DNA of 20,899 nt, taken from the NCBI GenBank assembly GCA_035624085.1, contig DASPSE010000005.1, positions 1-20,899 on the forward strand. Reading direction: 5' to 3'. Each line of letters starts with the position of its first letter. Within the stretch, counting starts at the first letter, position 1. The DNA is from JAFAGX01 sp035624085 (GTDB lineage: Bacteria; Acidobacteriota; Terriglobia; Terriglobales; Acidobacteriaceae). A program made the position numbers and the translations under genes. Below, piece by piece: positions 1 through 7,639 of this stretch. The notes under the pieces were generated by a model. The model did no database searches. It saw only the letters and a program-made list of their open reading frames with translations, and had not been told where the DNA came from.

Positions 1-74
1 ATACGACGGAAGAAGATTCCGCGCTGCAAGATATCAGCCTCGAGGTTCCAACAAGGCTCAATGTGCACGCATGA
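1..74 (+). CDS. 3' end of an upstream flagellar gene, possibly fliK (partial)
   Basis: The third frame is open from the window edge to a TGA at 72-74 and ends in the residues VPTRLNVHA. Codon choice resembles the downstream genes, and the stop lies 32 bases before the flgD start, as expected in a tight operon. Hook-length control protein FliK often precedes flgD and often ends in a short hydrophobic strand of this kind, so FliK is a reasonable guess. Only about 23 residues are visible, which is too few for a family assignment. Confidence 0.45.
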   Translation, partial: TTEEDSALQDISLEVPTRLNVHA

Positions 75-106
75 AATGCAAGTACCGAAACTATGGAGGA
101 AAAACG

Positions 107-427
107 ATGAATGTTAATCCACTATCGACCACTACGCCGAATCCTGTGACGGGGACCACGAACCCGACTCCGAGCACTGGTTCCAACCCCCTTCAGGATA
201 CCGACAGTATGTTTATGCAGTTGCTGACTGCACAACTGCAGAACCAGAGTCCGCTCGATCCGGTTGATCCCAACCAATTCACCACCGAAATTGTGGAGTT
301 CAACATGCTGGATCAGCTTACCCAGATCAATCAAACACTGCAGAACGCGTTTCCGTCCTCCGGGACAACGCCGACTAGCGGCAGCACGAGCACCACGAAC
401 ACAAACCAGATACAAGGAGCGAACTAA
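107..427 (+). CDS. flgD: FlgD, hook-capping scaffold protein (short form)
   Basis: FlgD caps the growing hook and guides polymerisation of FlgE at the distal end. The product is 106 residues. Roughly residues 30-85 carry the conserved FlgD N-terminal motif: FMQLLTAQLQNQSPLDP, then a QFTTEIVEFNMLDQL stretch. The rest is Ser/Thr/Asn/Pro-rich linker. The start at 107 is preferred over an in-frame ATG at 71 because GGAGGA at 95-100 sits 6 bases ahead of it, and the 71 start would overlap the upstream reading frame. Well-studied FlgD proteins are about twice as long, with a C-terminal tudor/Ig-like module that is absent here. The stop is followed directly by flgE: TAATG, one base shared. Confidence 0.9.
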   Translation: MNVNPLSTTTPNPVTGTTNPTPSTGSNPLQDTDSMFMQLLTAQLQNQSPLDPVDPNQFTTEIVEFNMLDQLTQINQTLQNAFPSSGTTPTSGSTSTTNTNQIQGAN

Positions 428-1707
428 TGCCAAATTTCTCAATTCCGCTTTCCGGGCTGACCTCGGAAGCCACCGCGCTTTCCGCGATCGCCAACAATCT
501 CGCCAACGAAAACACTACAGGTTATAAAGACACCCAGGTACTGTTCAGCGATTTGTTCTATCAGAGCCTGGGCACGACCGGCTCAGGGGACCCCATTCAA
601 CTGGGCGCCGGCGCGAGCGTAGGATCGATGCCGTCAATGTTCACGCAGGGCAGCGTCAGCTCGACCGGCGTGCCGACCGACGTCGCCATTCAAGGCAATG
701 GGTTCTTCGTCGTACAACAGAATGGAATCACCAGCTACACCAGGGCAGGAAACTTCTCGGTAGACTCGAACAATTTCCTCGTGACCGCAGGCGGACAGCA
801 AGTCATGGGCTATCCAGCGGTCAATGGCGTCGTAAATACCGGCCAAGCATTGGCGCCGTTGCAACTGGGAGCCGGAACCATCAGTCCACCGGCGGCTACC
901 ACAACCGTACAGATTCAGACCAATCTGGACGCGGGGGCAACCGTGGGCGGAACAGATGCCACGTATTCGACCCCTCTGACCATCTACGATTCGCTGGGCG
1001 CCAGCCACACTCTGACCTTTACGTTTACCAAGACTGCGGCCAACACCTGGAGCTACTCCATCTCAATGCCGGCAGCCGATCTGAATCCAGTTGGAACGCC
1101 TCCGGTGGCACAAACCGGTGTATTGGCGGCCGGAACTCTGACCTTTGACGGGAATGGAAACCTGATCGGCCCTACCGACGGCAAGGGCAACCTGGTCAGC
1201 ACTATAAACATTACAGCTACGAACTTGGCTGACGGCGCGTCGAACATGTCTTTTAACTGGGATCTGCTGAACGGAACGACGCCCGTAATCACTCAAGTGG
1301 CCGCGCCGAGCAGCACATCATCCACTCAGCAAGACGGCACCAGTAGCGGCACCCTGACTGATTTCAGCATCGGCTCTGACGGGACGATTACCGGGTCATT
1401 CAGCAACGGAACAACCGCAGCCCTAGGCCAATTAGCCTTGGCAAGCTTCGCCAACGAGGAAGGATTGCAGCAGGTAGGGAATACAGATTACACGGAGACG
1501 CTGGCCTCCGGGCAGGCGGTGATTGGCGCACCCGGAACCGCGGGGCGCGGTACACTTTCGGGCGGGGCGCTCGAGTTGTCCAACGTCGACATCTCCACCG
1601 AATTCGCAAATCTCATCGTCGCGCAACGCGCCTTTGAGGCCAATGCGAAGGCGGTGACCACCTTCGACACCATCATGTCGGATACGATCAATATGAAGCA
1701 GACTTAG
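427..1707 (+). CDS. flgE: FlgE, flagellar hook protein
   Basis: FlgE polymerises outside the cell into the hook, the flexible joint between rod and filament. The 426-residue product has the N-terminal rod/hook signature (SGL, then AIANNLANENTTGYK), the central QGNGFFVV...YTRAGNFSVD block near residues 90-115 shared by FlgE, FlgF and FlgG, and the C-terminal LSNVDISTEFANLIVAQRAFEANAK motif. Between these lies a Thr/Gly/Ala-rich surface domain, as usual for hook proteins. Length is close to that of enterobacterial FlgE (about 400). AAGGAG at 414-419 is the ribosome binding site, lying inside the end of flgD, so translation is probably coupled. It lacks a signal peptide, consistent with export by the flagellar type III gate encoded downstream. 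Confidence 0.96.
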   Translation: MPNFSIPLSGLTSEATALSAIANNLANENTTGYKDTQVLFSDLFYQSLGTTGSGDPIQLGAGASVGSMPSMFTQGSVSSTGVPTDVAIQGNGFFVVQQNGITSYTRAGNFSVDSNNFLVTAGGQQVMGYPAVNGVVNTGQALAPLQLGAGTISPPAATTTVQIQTNLDAGATVGGTDATYSTPLTIYDSLGASHTLTFTFTKTAANTWSYSISMPAADLNPVGTPPVAQTGVLAAGTLTFDGNGNLIGPTDGKGNLVSTINITATNLADGASNMSFNWDLLNGTTPVITQVAAPSSTSSTQQDGTSSGTLTDFSIGSDGTITGSFSNGTTAALGQLALASFANEEGLQQVGNTDYTETLASGQAVIGAPGTAGRGTLSGGALELSNVDISTEFANLIVAQRAFEANAKAVTTFDTIMSDTINMKQT

Positions 1708-2021
1708 AAACAATTCTTCAAGGCCCTGCCTGCTCTCAGGCGGGCAGGGCACGATCTTGAGTGGTTCTTAATGAAAGCGCTTTAACTCTCCAGCTCCTCC
1801 AGGTTGGAACTCGCGCTCGTCTTGCGGACTCTTCAATACATCGGCGGTCCATCTCTAATTCCAGCAACCCATTCCGAGGCACGGCTCCGAATGCACGATG
1901 CGGCCCCCGAGTTGCTCTCTGCCTTCACGCGTGCAACGGCGTTTTCCGCATTCCCACGGAACAAATTCGGTGAGAACCGGGGCGAAGCATCGGTTGCACG
2001 ATGTCTTGATCTGGAATTGAG
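1708..2021. other. 314-base gap between flgE and the small fliN
   Basis: I see no convincing gene here. Open frames crossing it have no recognisable motif or ribosome binding site. It contains the strong hairpin listed at 1723-1750 and a 10-base palindrome AAAGCGCTTT at 1774-1783. It is one of the two longest gene-free stretches in the flagellar block, so a promoter or processing site for the fliN-fliO-fliPQR segment may lie here, but no clear -35/-10, sigma-54 or sigma-28 element could be assigned. Confidence 0.6.
1723..1750 (+). terminator. Hairpin after flgE (terminator-like or mRNA-stabilising)
   Basis: GCCCTGCC at 1723-1730 pairs with GGCAGGGC at 1743-1750. Four further pairs, two of them G-T, close a CTCA loop, giving about 12 pairs. 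It starts 15 bases after the flgE stop. No T-run follows, so it is not a classical intrinsic terminator. It could partly attenuate, or protect the 3' end of flgD-flgE mRNA, which encodes abundant structural protein. Confidence 0.5.
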
Positions 2022-2303
2022 ATGGCAGCGCAGGCGGCAGCTCCAACACTGGCAGAACCGGCAGAAGTGAATTCCGAAGCCTGGGCACAGGCGTTGACTC
2101 TGCTTTGCAGCCTGACGGTGGACATGCCCCTGCCCGGCTTTACCCTCGGCGATGCTTTGCGGCTAAAGGAGAGTTCAGTGATCGATTCACACTGGCGGAT
2201 GGGGAGAGACATTCCGCTCAGGGTCAACGGCAAACTCATCGCCTCCGGCGAATTCGAAGTGGTTGGCAATCACCTGGCAGTGCGATTGACCGAGTTGGAG
2301 TGA
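2022..2303 (+). CDS. fliN: Small FliN-like C-ring protein (SpoA domain)
   Basis: The 93-residue product is almost entirely a SpoA/FliN domain (about residues 25-93), with the family pattern LTVDMPLPGFTLGDALRL, then IPLRVNGKLIASGEFEVVGNHLAVRL. FliN forms the lower rim of the cytoplasmic C ring, where it supports switching and docks the export ATPase complex through FliH. The size matches minimal FliN (E. coli 137, others about 90-110). An in-frame TGA lies 15 bases upstream, so 2022 is the earliest ATG; the Shine-Dalgarno is weak (GGA at 2013-2015). It sits directly before the fliO-like gene, as in many fliN-O-P-Q-R clusters. A second, larger SpoA protein is encoded at 9416-10279, so the roles may be divided. 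Confidence 0.85.
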   Translation: MAAQAAAPTLAEPAEVNSEAWAQALTLLCSLTVDMPLPGFTLGDALRLKESSVIDSHWRMGRDIPLRVNGKLIASGEFEVVGNHLAVRLTELE

Positions 2304-2318
2304 GAGAAGGCACACATA

Positions 2319-2633
2319 ATGTCCAATCGAAAGCTTGCGATTCCGATCTATGCCCGGCGCGCGCTGCAGCGACTAACCAGTCTGTTTCCGTTCTGCCGCT
2401 CTCGTCCGCCGCGTCGCTTACGACTTTGCGAAAACCTGCAGCTGGGCGAGCGGCGCTTTCTCAGCGTAGTCGAGTTCGGTCACCAGAAGTTTCTGGTGGG
2501 CGGAACTGCGAGTTCTCTGGCCATGCTGGCGGTGCTTCCTGGCGACAGGGATTGCCGCCCGGAGCGCAGAGAAGATCTTCCGACTTGGAGATCCGTGGAT
2601 GGAGCACTGATGCGAGAGGTCCATCATGGCTGA
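2319..2633 (+). CDS. fliO: FliO-like flagellar biosynthesis protein lacking a membrane helix
   Basis: Position immediately before fliP, with a short overlap, points to FliO, the chaperone-like factor that helps assemble the FliP ring. The 104-residue product has a FliO-like core at about residues 37-75: LRLCENLQLGERRFLSVVEFG, followed by FLVGGTASSLAMLAVLP. This resembles the small beta-rich cytoplasmic FliO domain. AGAGAAGG at 2303-2310 is a good ribosome binding site 8 bases from the ATG. Oddly, the N-terminus is Arg-rich and has no clear transmembrane segment, whereas standard FliO is anchored by one. The family call rests on position plus weak pattern similarity. Confidence 0.65.
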   Translation: MSNRKLAIPIYARRALQRLTSLFPFCRSRPPRRLRLCENLQLGERRFLSVVEFGHQKFLVGGTASSLAMLAVLPGDRDCRPERREDLPTWRSVDGALMREVHHG

Positions 2634-3405
2634 AGCCACCAGGGCTGAAGAGCCGCGAATCGGATGGCGAGCGCTGCTGGCGGGCGGAATTCTGCTCTTG
2701 CCTGGTCCCCTGGCCTGGGGAACAAGCTCACGGCCGCACCCGGCAGGAGGATTGCCTTGGACCGGACCGGGCGGGGCCAGCGGCTCGCTGCCCTGGAACA
2801 TCGTCGTACTGCTCACCCTGTTGACGCTGCTGCCTGCCCTGCTGCTGGCCATGACGCCGTTCGCCCGGCTGCTGGTGGTGTTTCATTTCCTGCGCCAGGC
2901 TCTGGGAACGCAGAGCACGCCCACCAATCAGACGCTGATCGGCCTCTCGCTCATTCTGACTTTCTTCCTCATGCAGCCGGTGATGACGGCGATCCACCAG
3001 GCCGCGGTCGTTCCCTTTGAGGAGGGACGAATCGATGCCATGGCGGCGGTGGAGCGAGGCGCAGGGCCGCTGCGTCAATTCATGCTCAAGTACGCGCGGG
3101 AGAAAGATCTGGCGTTGTTTCTGGAGCTGGCCAAAGAACCCCGGCCGGCCCGGCCGGAGGACGTCGCCATGCGGGTGGTGGTGCCGGCCTACATCCTGTC
3201 GGAGTTGAAAGCTGGTTTTCAGATCGGCGCCGCCCTGTATCTGCCGTTCCTGGCAGTGGACATGGTGGTGGCCGCCATCACCACTTCGATCGGAATGCTG
3301 CAATTGCCGCCGGTGGTGATTTCTACGCCGCTCAAGATTCTGCTTTTCGTGATGGTGGATGGCTGGAACCTGCTGGTGGGCTCGTTGTTGAAGAGTTTTT
3401 CCTAG
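2626..3405 (+). CDS. fliP: FliP, flagellar type III export gate protein
   Basis: FliP pentamers, with FliR and FliQ, form the helical export channel at the base of the flagellum. The 259-residue product starts with a cleavable signal-peptide-like segment (residues 12-32, GWRALLAGGILLLPGPLAWG), typical of FliP. Four membrane helices follow, with the family motifs LLAMTPFARLLVVFHFLRQALGTQSTP, MQPV and, near the C-terminus, VDMVVAAITTSIGMLQLPPVVISTPLKILLFV. Length is close to the E. coli protein (245). GAGAGG at 2614-2619 precedes the ATG, inside the end of the fliO-like gene, so translation is probably coupled. Confidence 0.97.
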   Translation: MAEATRAEEPRIGWRALLAGGILLLPGPLAWGTSSRPHPAGGLPWTGPGGASGSLPWNIVVLLTLLTLLPALLLAMTPFARLLVVFHFLRQALGTQSTPTNQTLIGLSLILTFFLMQPVMTAIHQAAVVPFEEGRIDAMAAVERGAGPLRQFMLKYAREKDLALFLELAKEPRPARPEDVAMRVVVPAYILSELKAGFQIGAALYLPFLAVDMVVAAITTSIGMLQLPPVVISTPLKILLFVMVDGWNLLVGSLLKSFS

Positions 3406-3417
3406 GGAGAGAAAACC

Positions 3418-3687
3418 ATGTCAACTGCGCAAACCATTGAGCTGGCCAGGACAACCCTGCTGACTGCGCTCTCGATTGCCGCCCCGCTGCTGGTAATTGC
3501 GACCGTGATCAGCCTGCTCGTCAACATTGTGCAGGTGCTGACTTCCTTGCAAGAGCAGACGCTTTCGACTGTGCCCCGCCTGGCGGCGGTGGCCACCACC
3601 ATTTTCTTTCTTCTGCCGTGGATGGTGCGCCGCATGACGGGGTTCACGGTGATGCTGTTCTCTGACTTCCGGCCCTACTTGCGTTAG
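3418..3687 (+). CDS. fliQ: FliQ, flagellar type III export gate protein
   Basis: An 89-residue membrane protein with two hydrophobic hairpin helices (about residues 17-38 and 54-75). It shows the FliQ pattern of IELARTTLLTALSIAAPLL, then VNIVQVLTSLQEQTLSTVPRLAA. FliQ packs around the outside of the FliP-FliR core of the export gate. Length equals that of E. coli FliQ (89). A strong AGGGAGAG lies a few bases before the start, overlapping the fliP stop region. It is followed 6 bases later by fliR. Confidence 0.96.
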   Translation: MSTAQTIELARTTLLTALSIAAPLLVIATVISLLVNIVQVLTSLQEQTLSTVPRLAAVATTIFFLLPWMVRRMTGFTVMLFSDFRPYLR

Positions 3688-3693
3688 AGCGAT

Positions 3694-4464
3694 ATGGAGC
3701 CTTTGCACCTTGAATCCGTGTTGTCCGCCGCACTGTTCAGCGGCCTGCGAATCAGCAGCCTGCTCGTGTTCGCTCCGTTTCTGAGCAGCCAGAGCATTCC
3801 CGCGCAGGTGAAGGCCGGACTCGCGGTCGCCCTCACCGCCCTGCTCTATCCCGTCTATCGGCCAGCTCCAGTTGAGACCGGCGCACTCGGCTGGATGGGA
3901 GTAGTGGGCGGCGAAGTCATGATTGGGCTGTTGTTGGGGCTGGCGGTGCAGCTGGTGGTGGAAGGGGCGCAAATGGCCGGGCAGCTCCTGGGCGTGCAGG
4001 CGGGATATTCCCTGGTGACGCTTCTCGACCCGCAGACGCAAGCCGACATGCCGGTCCTGTCCACTTTCAACCAAATGGTCGCCCTGCTCATTTTCTTGCA
4101 ACTCGACGTGCACCACTGGCTGCTGCGCGGACTGGCCGCCAGCTTTGCCTATCTGCCGCCGGGCGCTGCGTTCTCCAAGCTAAGGGCGGGCACAGGCCTG
4201 CTGCAGGCGGCCGGGGGAATCTGGCTGGCGGGAGTGCAACTGGCAGCGCCGGTTCTGGTGGCAACGCTGCTGGTGGACGTCACTTTGGGATTTCTCTCCA
4301 AGGCTTCGCCGCAAATGCCCGTGCTGTTTGTCGGGCTTTCCTTCAAAACTGCGATCTCGCTCACCGTGCTGGCCGGCACCCTGGTTTTGTGGCCGCACAT
4401 TTTCGAGCGCCAGTTTGCAGCCGCAATTTCCCTGGGCGAGCGGCTGCTGCACCTGGCCGGATGA
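3694..4464 (+). CDS. fliR: FliR, flagellar type III export gate protein
   Basis: A 256-residue polytopic membrane protein with about six hydrophobic segments. It shows the FliR signatures RISSLLVFAPFLSSQSIPAQVK at the N-terminal end and LAAPVLVATLLVDVTLGFLSKASPQMPVLFVGLSFK near the C-terminal end. One FliR subunit completes the FliP5Q4R1 channel. Length matches the family (about 260). The ribosome binding site is weak, so translation may depend on coupling to fliQ, which ends 6 bases earlier. Confidence 0.96.
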   Translation: MEPLHLESVLSAALFSGLRISSLLVFAPFLSSQSIPAQVKAGLAVALTALLYPVYRPAPVETGALGWMGVVGGEVMIGLLLGLAVQLVVEGAQMAGQLLGVQAGYSLVTLLDPQTQADMPVLSTFNQMVALLIFLQLDVHHWLLRGLAASFAYLPPGAAFSKLRAGTGLLQAAGGIWLAGVQLAAPVLVATLLVDVTLGFLSKASPQMPVLFVGLSFKTAISLTVLAGTLVLWPHIFERQFAAAISLGERLLHLAG

Positions 4465-4470
4465 GAAACC

Positions 4471-5544
4471 ATGGCGAACAGCGACAAAACCGAACAGGCA
4501 ACTCCGCGGAGAAGACAGAAGGCGCGCGAAAAGGGACAAATTGCGCGCAGCCGCGAACTGATGTCGAGTTTGGCGGCCGGCGCAGCCGTGCTGATTCTGG
4601 CTGACCAGGTGCCCGGCTTTGTCGCTCTGTGGCGCGGGCTGGTGCGGCATGCGTTAGCCGCCGCCGTCAGCGGCGATTTCGCAAACAGCCAGGTGTTGCT
4701 GATCTGGACCGGTTCAACTGTCTTCCACGCCGTCAGTCTGGTCATAGCTCTCAGCTGGCTGACTGCGATGGTGGCCGCGGTGTCGCAAGGCGGCTTTGTC
4801 TTTGCCGGTTCCGCGCTCGAGCCCAACTTTTCCCGCCTGAACCCTGCCACCCGCCTGGAGCAACTGTTCTCACTGCCCTCGCTGGGACGTCTGCTGAAGT
4901 CTCTTCTCCCCGGGTCAGCCATCGCTTATCTGGCAGCTTCGATCCTGGTGCGGGAATGGACGGCGGTGCTCCATCTGGGCCGCGCGGGCGTGGCTGGACT
5001 CACCGCTTATGGTCTGCGGCACGCCTTTGAGATCGCCTGGAAGTCGGCGCTGGTGCTGCTGGTGTGGTCAGGCGCGGACTATTTCATCGAGAAACGCAAG
5101 CTCGCAAGCGACCTGCGCATGAGCCGGCAGGATTTGAAGGATGAATACAAGGAAACCGAAGGTCACCCCACGGTGAAAGCCCGCATTCGCCGCTTGCGGC
5201 GGCAGGTGCTGCGGCGGCGCATGCTGGAAGATGTCAAGCGGGCCGCGGTGGTCATCACCAACCCCAGCGAGTTTGCCGTGGCGCTTGAATATGGGCCCCA
5301 ACTGCCGGCGCCCACCGTAGTGGCCAAAGGCCGCAACCTGCTGGCGCAACAGATCAAGCAGGCGGCGCGCTGGCAAGGCATTCCGTTAGTGGAGAACCCG
5401 CCGCTGGCGCATGCGCTCTACCGGGCCGTCGAGATCGGGCAGTCGATTCCGCCCAAGCTGTACGCCGTAGTGGCCGCCATCCTCGCCGCCATCTATCGCG
5501 CGCAGGAACGGGCTAACCAGGCCACACGAAAGGCGGGTAAATAA
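4471..5544 (+). CDS. flhB: FlhB, export gate substrate-specificity switch
   Basis: FlhB switches export from rod/hook to filament substrates after autocleavage of its cytoplasmic domain. The 357-residue protein starts with the typical DKTEQATPRRRQKAREKGQ segment, has four membrane helices (about residues 33-50, 82-105, 143-162, 186-204), and continues into the basic linker and cytoplasmic domain. The cleavage site, normally Asn-Pro-Thr-His, reads N264-P265-S266-E267. The scissile Asn-Pro pair is kept but Thr and His are replaced. The flanking pattern (VVITN...FAVALEYG and APTVVAKG) is otherwise standard. It starts 6 bases after fliR. Confidence 0.95.
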   Translation: MANSDKTEQATPRRRQKAREKGQIARSRELMSSLAAGAAVLILADQVPGFVALWRGLVRHALAAAVSGDFANSQVLLIWTGSTVFHAVSLVIALSWLTAMVAAVSQGGFVFAGSALEPNFSRLNPATRLEQLFSLPSLGRLLKSLLPGSAIAYLAASILVREWTAVLHLGRAGVAGLTAYGLRHAFEIAWKSALVLLVWSGADYFIEKRKLASDLRMSRQDLKDEYKETEGHPTVKARIRRLRRQVLRRRMLEDVKRAAVVITNPSEFAVALEYGPQLPAPTVVAKGRNLLAQQIKQAARWQGIPLVENPPLAHALYRAVEIGQSIPPKLYAVVAAILAAIYRAQERANQATRKAGK

Positions 5545-5547
5545 CGC

Positions 5548-7602
5548 GTGGCCGAGAACCCCAAGTCGCCTCCGCTGGCCAAGAACCCGGTCGTGGAATG
5601 GGCCGTGCCCGTAGCCGCCGTGGCTCTGGTGTTCGTCATGCTGGTGCCCATGCCCTCGTTTCTGCTGGACATCCTGCTGGCTACCAGCATCACGGCGTCG
5701 GTCCTGGTCCTGCTTTCCGCCATGCATATTCTGCGGCCGGCGCAGTTCTCGGTTTTTCCCAGCTTGCTGCTCCTGCTCACCCTGTTCCGGCTTTCTTTGA
5801 ATCTGGCCTCCAGCCGCCGCATTTTGCTGCACGGCAATGAAGGGGCGGCAGCGGCGGGGAAGGTCATCGCAGCTTTCGGGCAGTTCGTCGTGGGCGGCAA
5901 TTATGTCGTGGGTTTTGTGCTTTTCCTGGCCTTGATTGCGATTCAGTACATCGTGGTCAGCCACGGCGCGGTGCGCACCGCGGAGGTAACCGCGCGCTTC
6001 ACTCTGGATGCGTTGCCCGGCAAGCAGATGGCGATTGACGCCGACTTGAATGCCGGGCTGATCGATGAAGCCGGGGCACGCGCCCGCCGCGAGCAGATCG
6101 CCCACGAAGCCGAGTTTTATGGCGCCATGGACGGAGCGGCGCGCTTCAATCAGCGCGATGCACTAGCCACCGTTCTGATCACCGCCGTCAACATCATTGC
6201 CGGATTTCTCATTGGCGTCTTTCAGCTTGACATTCCCTTCCGCGATGCGCTCAAAACCTACACCGTGCTGACCGTGGGAGACGGCCTGGTGACCATGATT
6301 CCTTCGCTGCTGGTTTCGATGGCAGGCGGGATTGTGGTGACGCGCGCCTCCTCCGGCACCAGCCTGGCCAGCGATCTCGGACGGCAGGTGTTTTCCGGAC
6401 GGCGTCCGCTGTTTATCGCGGCTGGGGTGATGGCGGTTTTAGCGGCCATTCCTGGCTTGCCAAAACTGTCCTTCTTCCTGCTGGCGGCGGTGGTGGGCGC
6501 GCTGGCCTGGCGTGCGCCCAAACCGGCGACGGAGAAGCCGGCAGGTGAAGCCAAGGAGAAAAAGCCGCAGGAGTCCATTGAAGACCTGCTCAAGCTTGAC
6601 GAGCTGAGCCTGGAGGTCGGCTACGCTCTGGTGCCGCTGGTCGATGCCCAGCGTGGCGGGCAGCTGCTGGCCCGGGTGCGCGCCTTGCGCAGCAACCTGG
6701 CATTGCAACTGGGTTTCATTGTTCCGCCGGTGCACATCACCGACAATGTCCGCTTCAAACCCCACGAGTATGTGGTCTCGCTGCGGGCCGTGGAGATTGC
6801 GCGCTGGGAGATGCAGCAGGACCATCTGCTGGCCATCAGCTCCGATGCCTCACCGCCGCCACTGGCCGGCACGGCCACGCGGGAACCGGCCTTCGGAGTT
6901 TCGGCGCTGTGGATCGCGCCCGGACTGCAGAGCGAAGCTCTGGCCAAAGGCTATGCAGTTGTAGATCAAACCTCGGTTCTGGCTACCCACTTGGCCGAGG
7001 TCATCAAGCAACATGCTTCCGAGCTGCTGACGCGGCAGGAGGCCAAGCGCCTGCTCGACCGGCTTTCGGAAACCCACCCCAAGCTAGTGGAAGAACTGGT
7101 GCCCAAGCTGCTCAGCTTGGGCGAGGTGCACAAGGTTCTGCAGCAGCTGCTGCGCGAACAGGTTTCCATCCGCGATCTGGCCACAATCCTGGAAACTTTG
7201 ATCGACACTGCGGCGGTGAGCAAGCATCCGGTTCTTCTGGTGGAAGCCGCCCGGCAGGCGCTGGGACGAGCTCTGGTGCGGCCTCTGCTCGAGGAAAACA
7301 ACCTGCGCGTGGTCACGCTCGACAGCGCGATCGAAGAGGAACTGGGCCGCGCCTTCAGCCCATCAGCCTCGCCCACAGCCACAGCCGGTTTGCAACCTTC
7401 CCTGGTGCGCCGCATTCTCGACGGCTTGCGCCGCCTCGCCGGAGAGCAGGTGGCGGTCGCAAGCCCTGTACTGCTGTGTTCCACGCCAGCGCGTTTTCAC
7501 CTGAAGCGGCTGCTGGAGCCGTTTGTGCCGAAGCTGGTGGTGCTCTCGCCCGGCGAGATTCCTCCCGTGGTTTCCGTGCAATCGGTGGGAGTGGTGCGAT
7601 GA
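5548..7602 (+). CDS. flhA: FlhA, flagellar export gate protein
   Basis: FlhA forms the nonameric ring of the export gate and uses proton motive force to admit substrates and chaperones. The 684-residue protein has an eight-helix membrane half (to about residue 320) with FHIPEP-family signatures: FPSLLLLLTLFRLSLNLASSR, TARFTLDALPGKQMAIDADLNAGLI and VGDGLVTMIPSLLVSMAGGI. A charged linker (about 325-350) leads to the C-terminal cytoplasmic docking domain. Length agrees with E. coli FlhA (692). The start is GTG at 5548, 3 bases after the flhB stop; the nearest purine-rich stretch (AGGCGGG, about 5531-5537) is rather far, so coupling to flhB is likely. Confidence 0.97.
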   Translation: MAENPKSPPLAKNPVVEWAVPVAAVALVFVMLVPMPSFLLDILLATSITASVLVLLSAMHILRPAQFSVFPSLLLLLTLFRLSLNLASSRRILLHGNEGAAAAGKVIAAFGQFVVGGNYVVGFVLFLALIAIQYIVVSHGAVRTAEVTARFTLDALPGKQMAIDADLNAGLIDEAGARARREQIAHEAEFYGAMDGAARFNQRDALATVLITAVNIIAGFLIGVFQLDIPFRDALKTYTVLTVGDGLVTMIPSLLVSMAGGIVVTRASSGTSLASDLGRQVFSGRRPLFIAAGVMAVLAAIPGLPKLSFFLLAAVVGALAWRAPKPATEKPAGEAKEKKPQESIEDLLKLDELSLEVGYALVPLVDAQRGGQLLARVRALRSNLALQLGFIVPPVHITDNVRFKPHEYVVSLRAVEIARWEMQQDHLLAISSDASPPPLAGTATREPAFGVSALWIAPGLQSEALAKGYAVVDQTSVLATHLAEVIKQHASELLTRQEAKRLLDRLSETHPKLVEELVPKLLSLGEVHKVLQQLLREQVSIRDLATILETLIDTAAVSKHPVLLVEAARQALGRALVRPLLEENNLRVVTLDSAIEEELGRAFSPSASPTATAGLQPSLVRRILDGLRRLAGEQVAVASPVLLCSTPARFHLKRLLEPFVPKLVVLSPGEIPPVVSVQSVGVVR

Positions 7603-7639
7603 ACGCGTGTGTGGCCACCAGCGCAGGAAGGGAGACATC

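Noticed and set aside
71..106. Upstream in-frame ATG extending FlgD by 12 residues
   Set aside because: It overlaps the end of the preceding reading frame and has no ribosome binding site, whereas ATG 107 has GGAGGA at ideal spacing.
1741..1761. GGGCACG followed by TTGA, resembling a sigma-54 promoter after flgE
   Set aside because: The distance between the GG and the would-be GC element is 9 rather than 10 bases, and GC is replaced by GA. Sigma-54 spacing is strict. The 5' part also belongs to the hairpin stem.
1804..2070. 88-codon plus-strand open frame in the flgE-fliN gap
   Set aside because: No ribosome binding site and no recognisable motif. It also overlaps the start of the small fliN gene in another frame.
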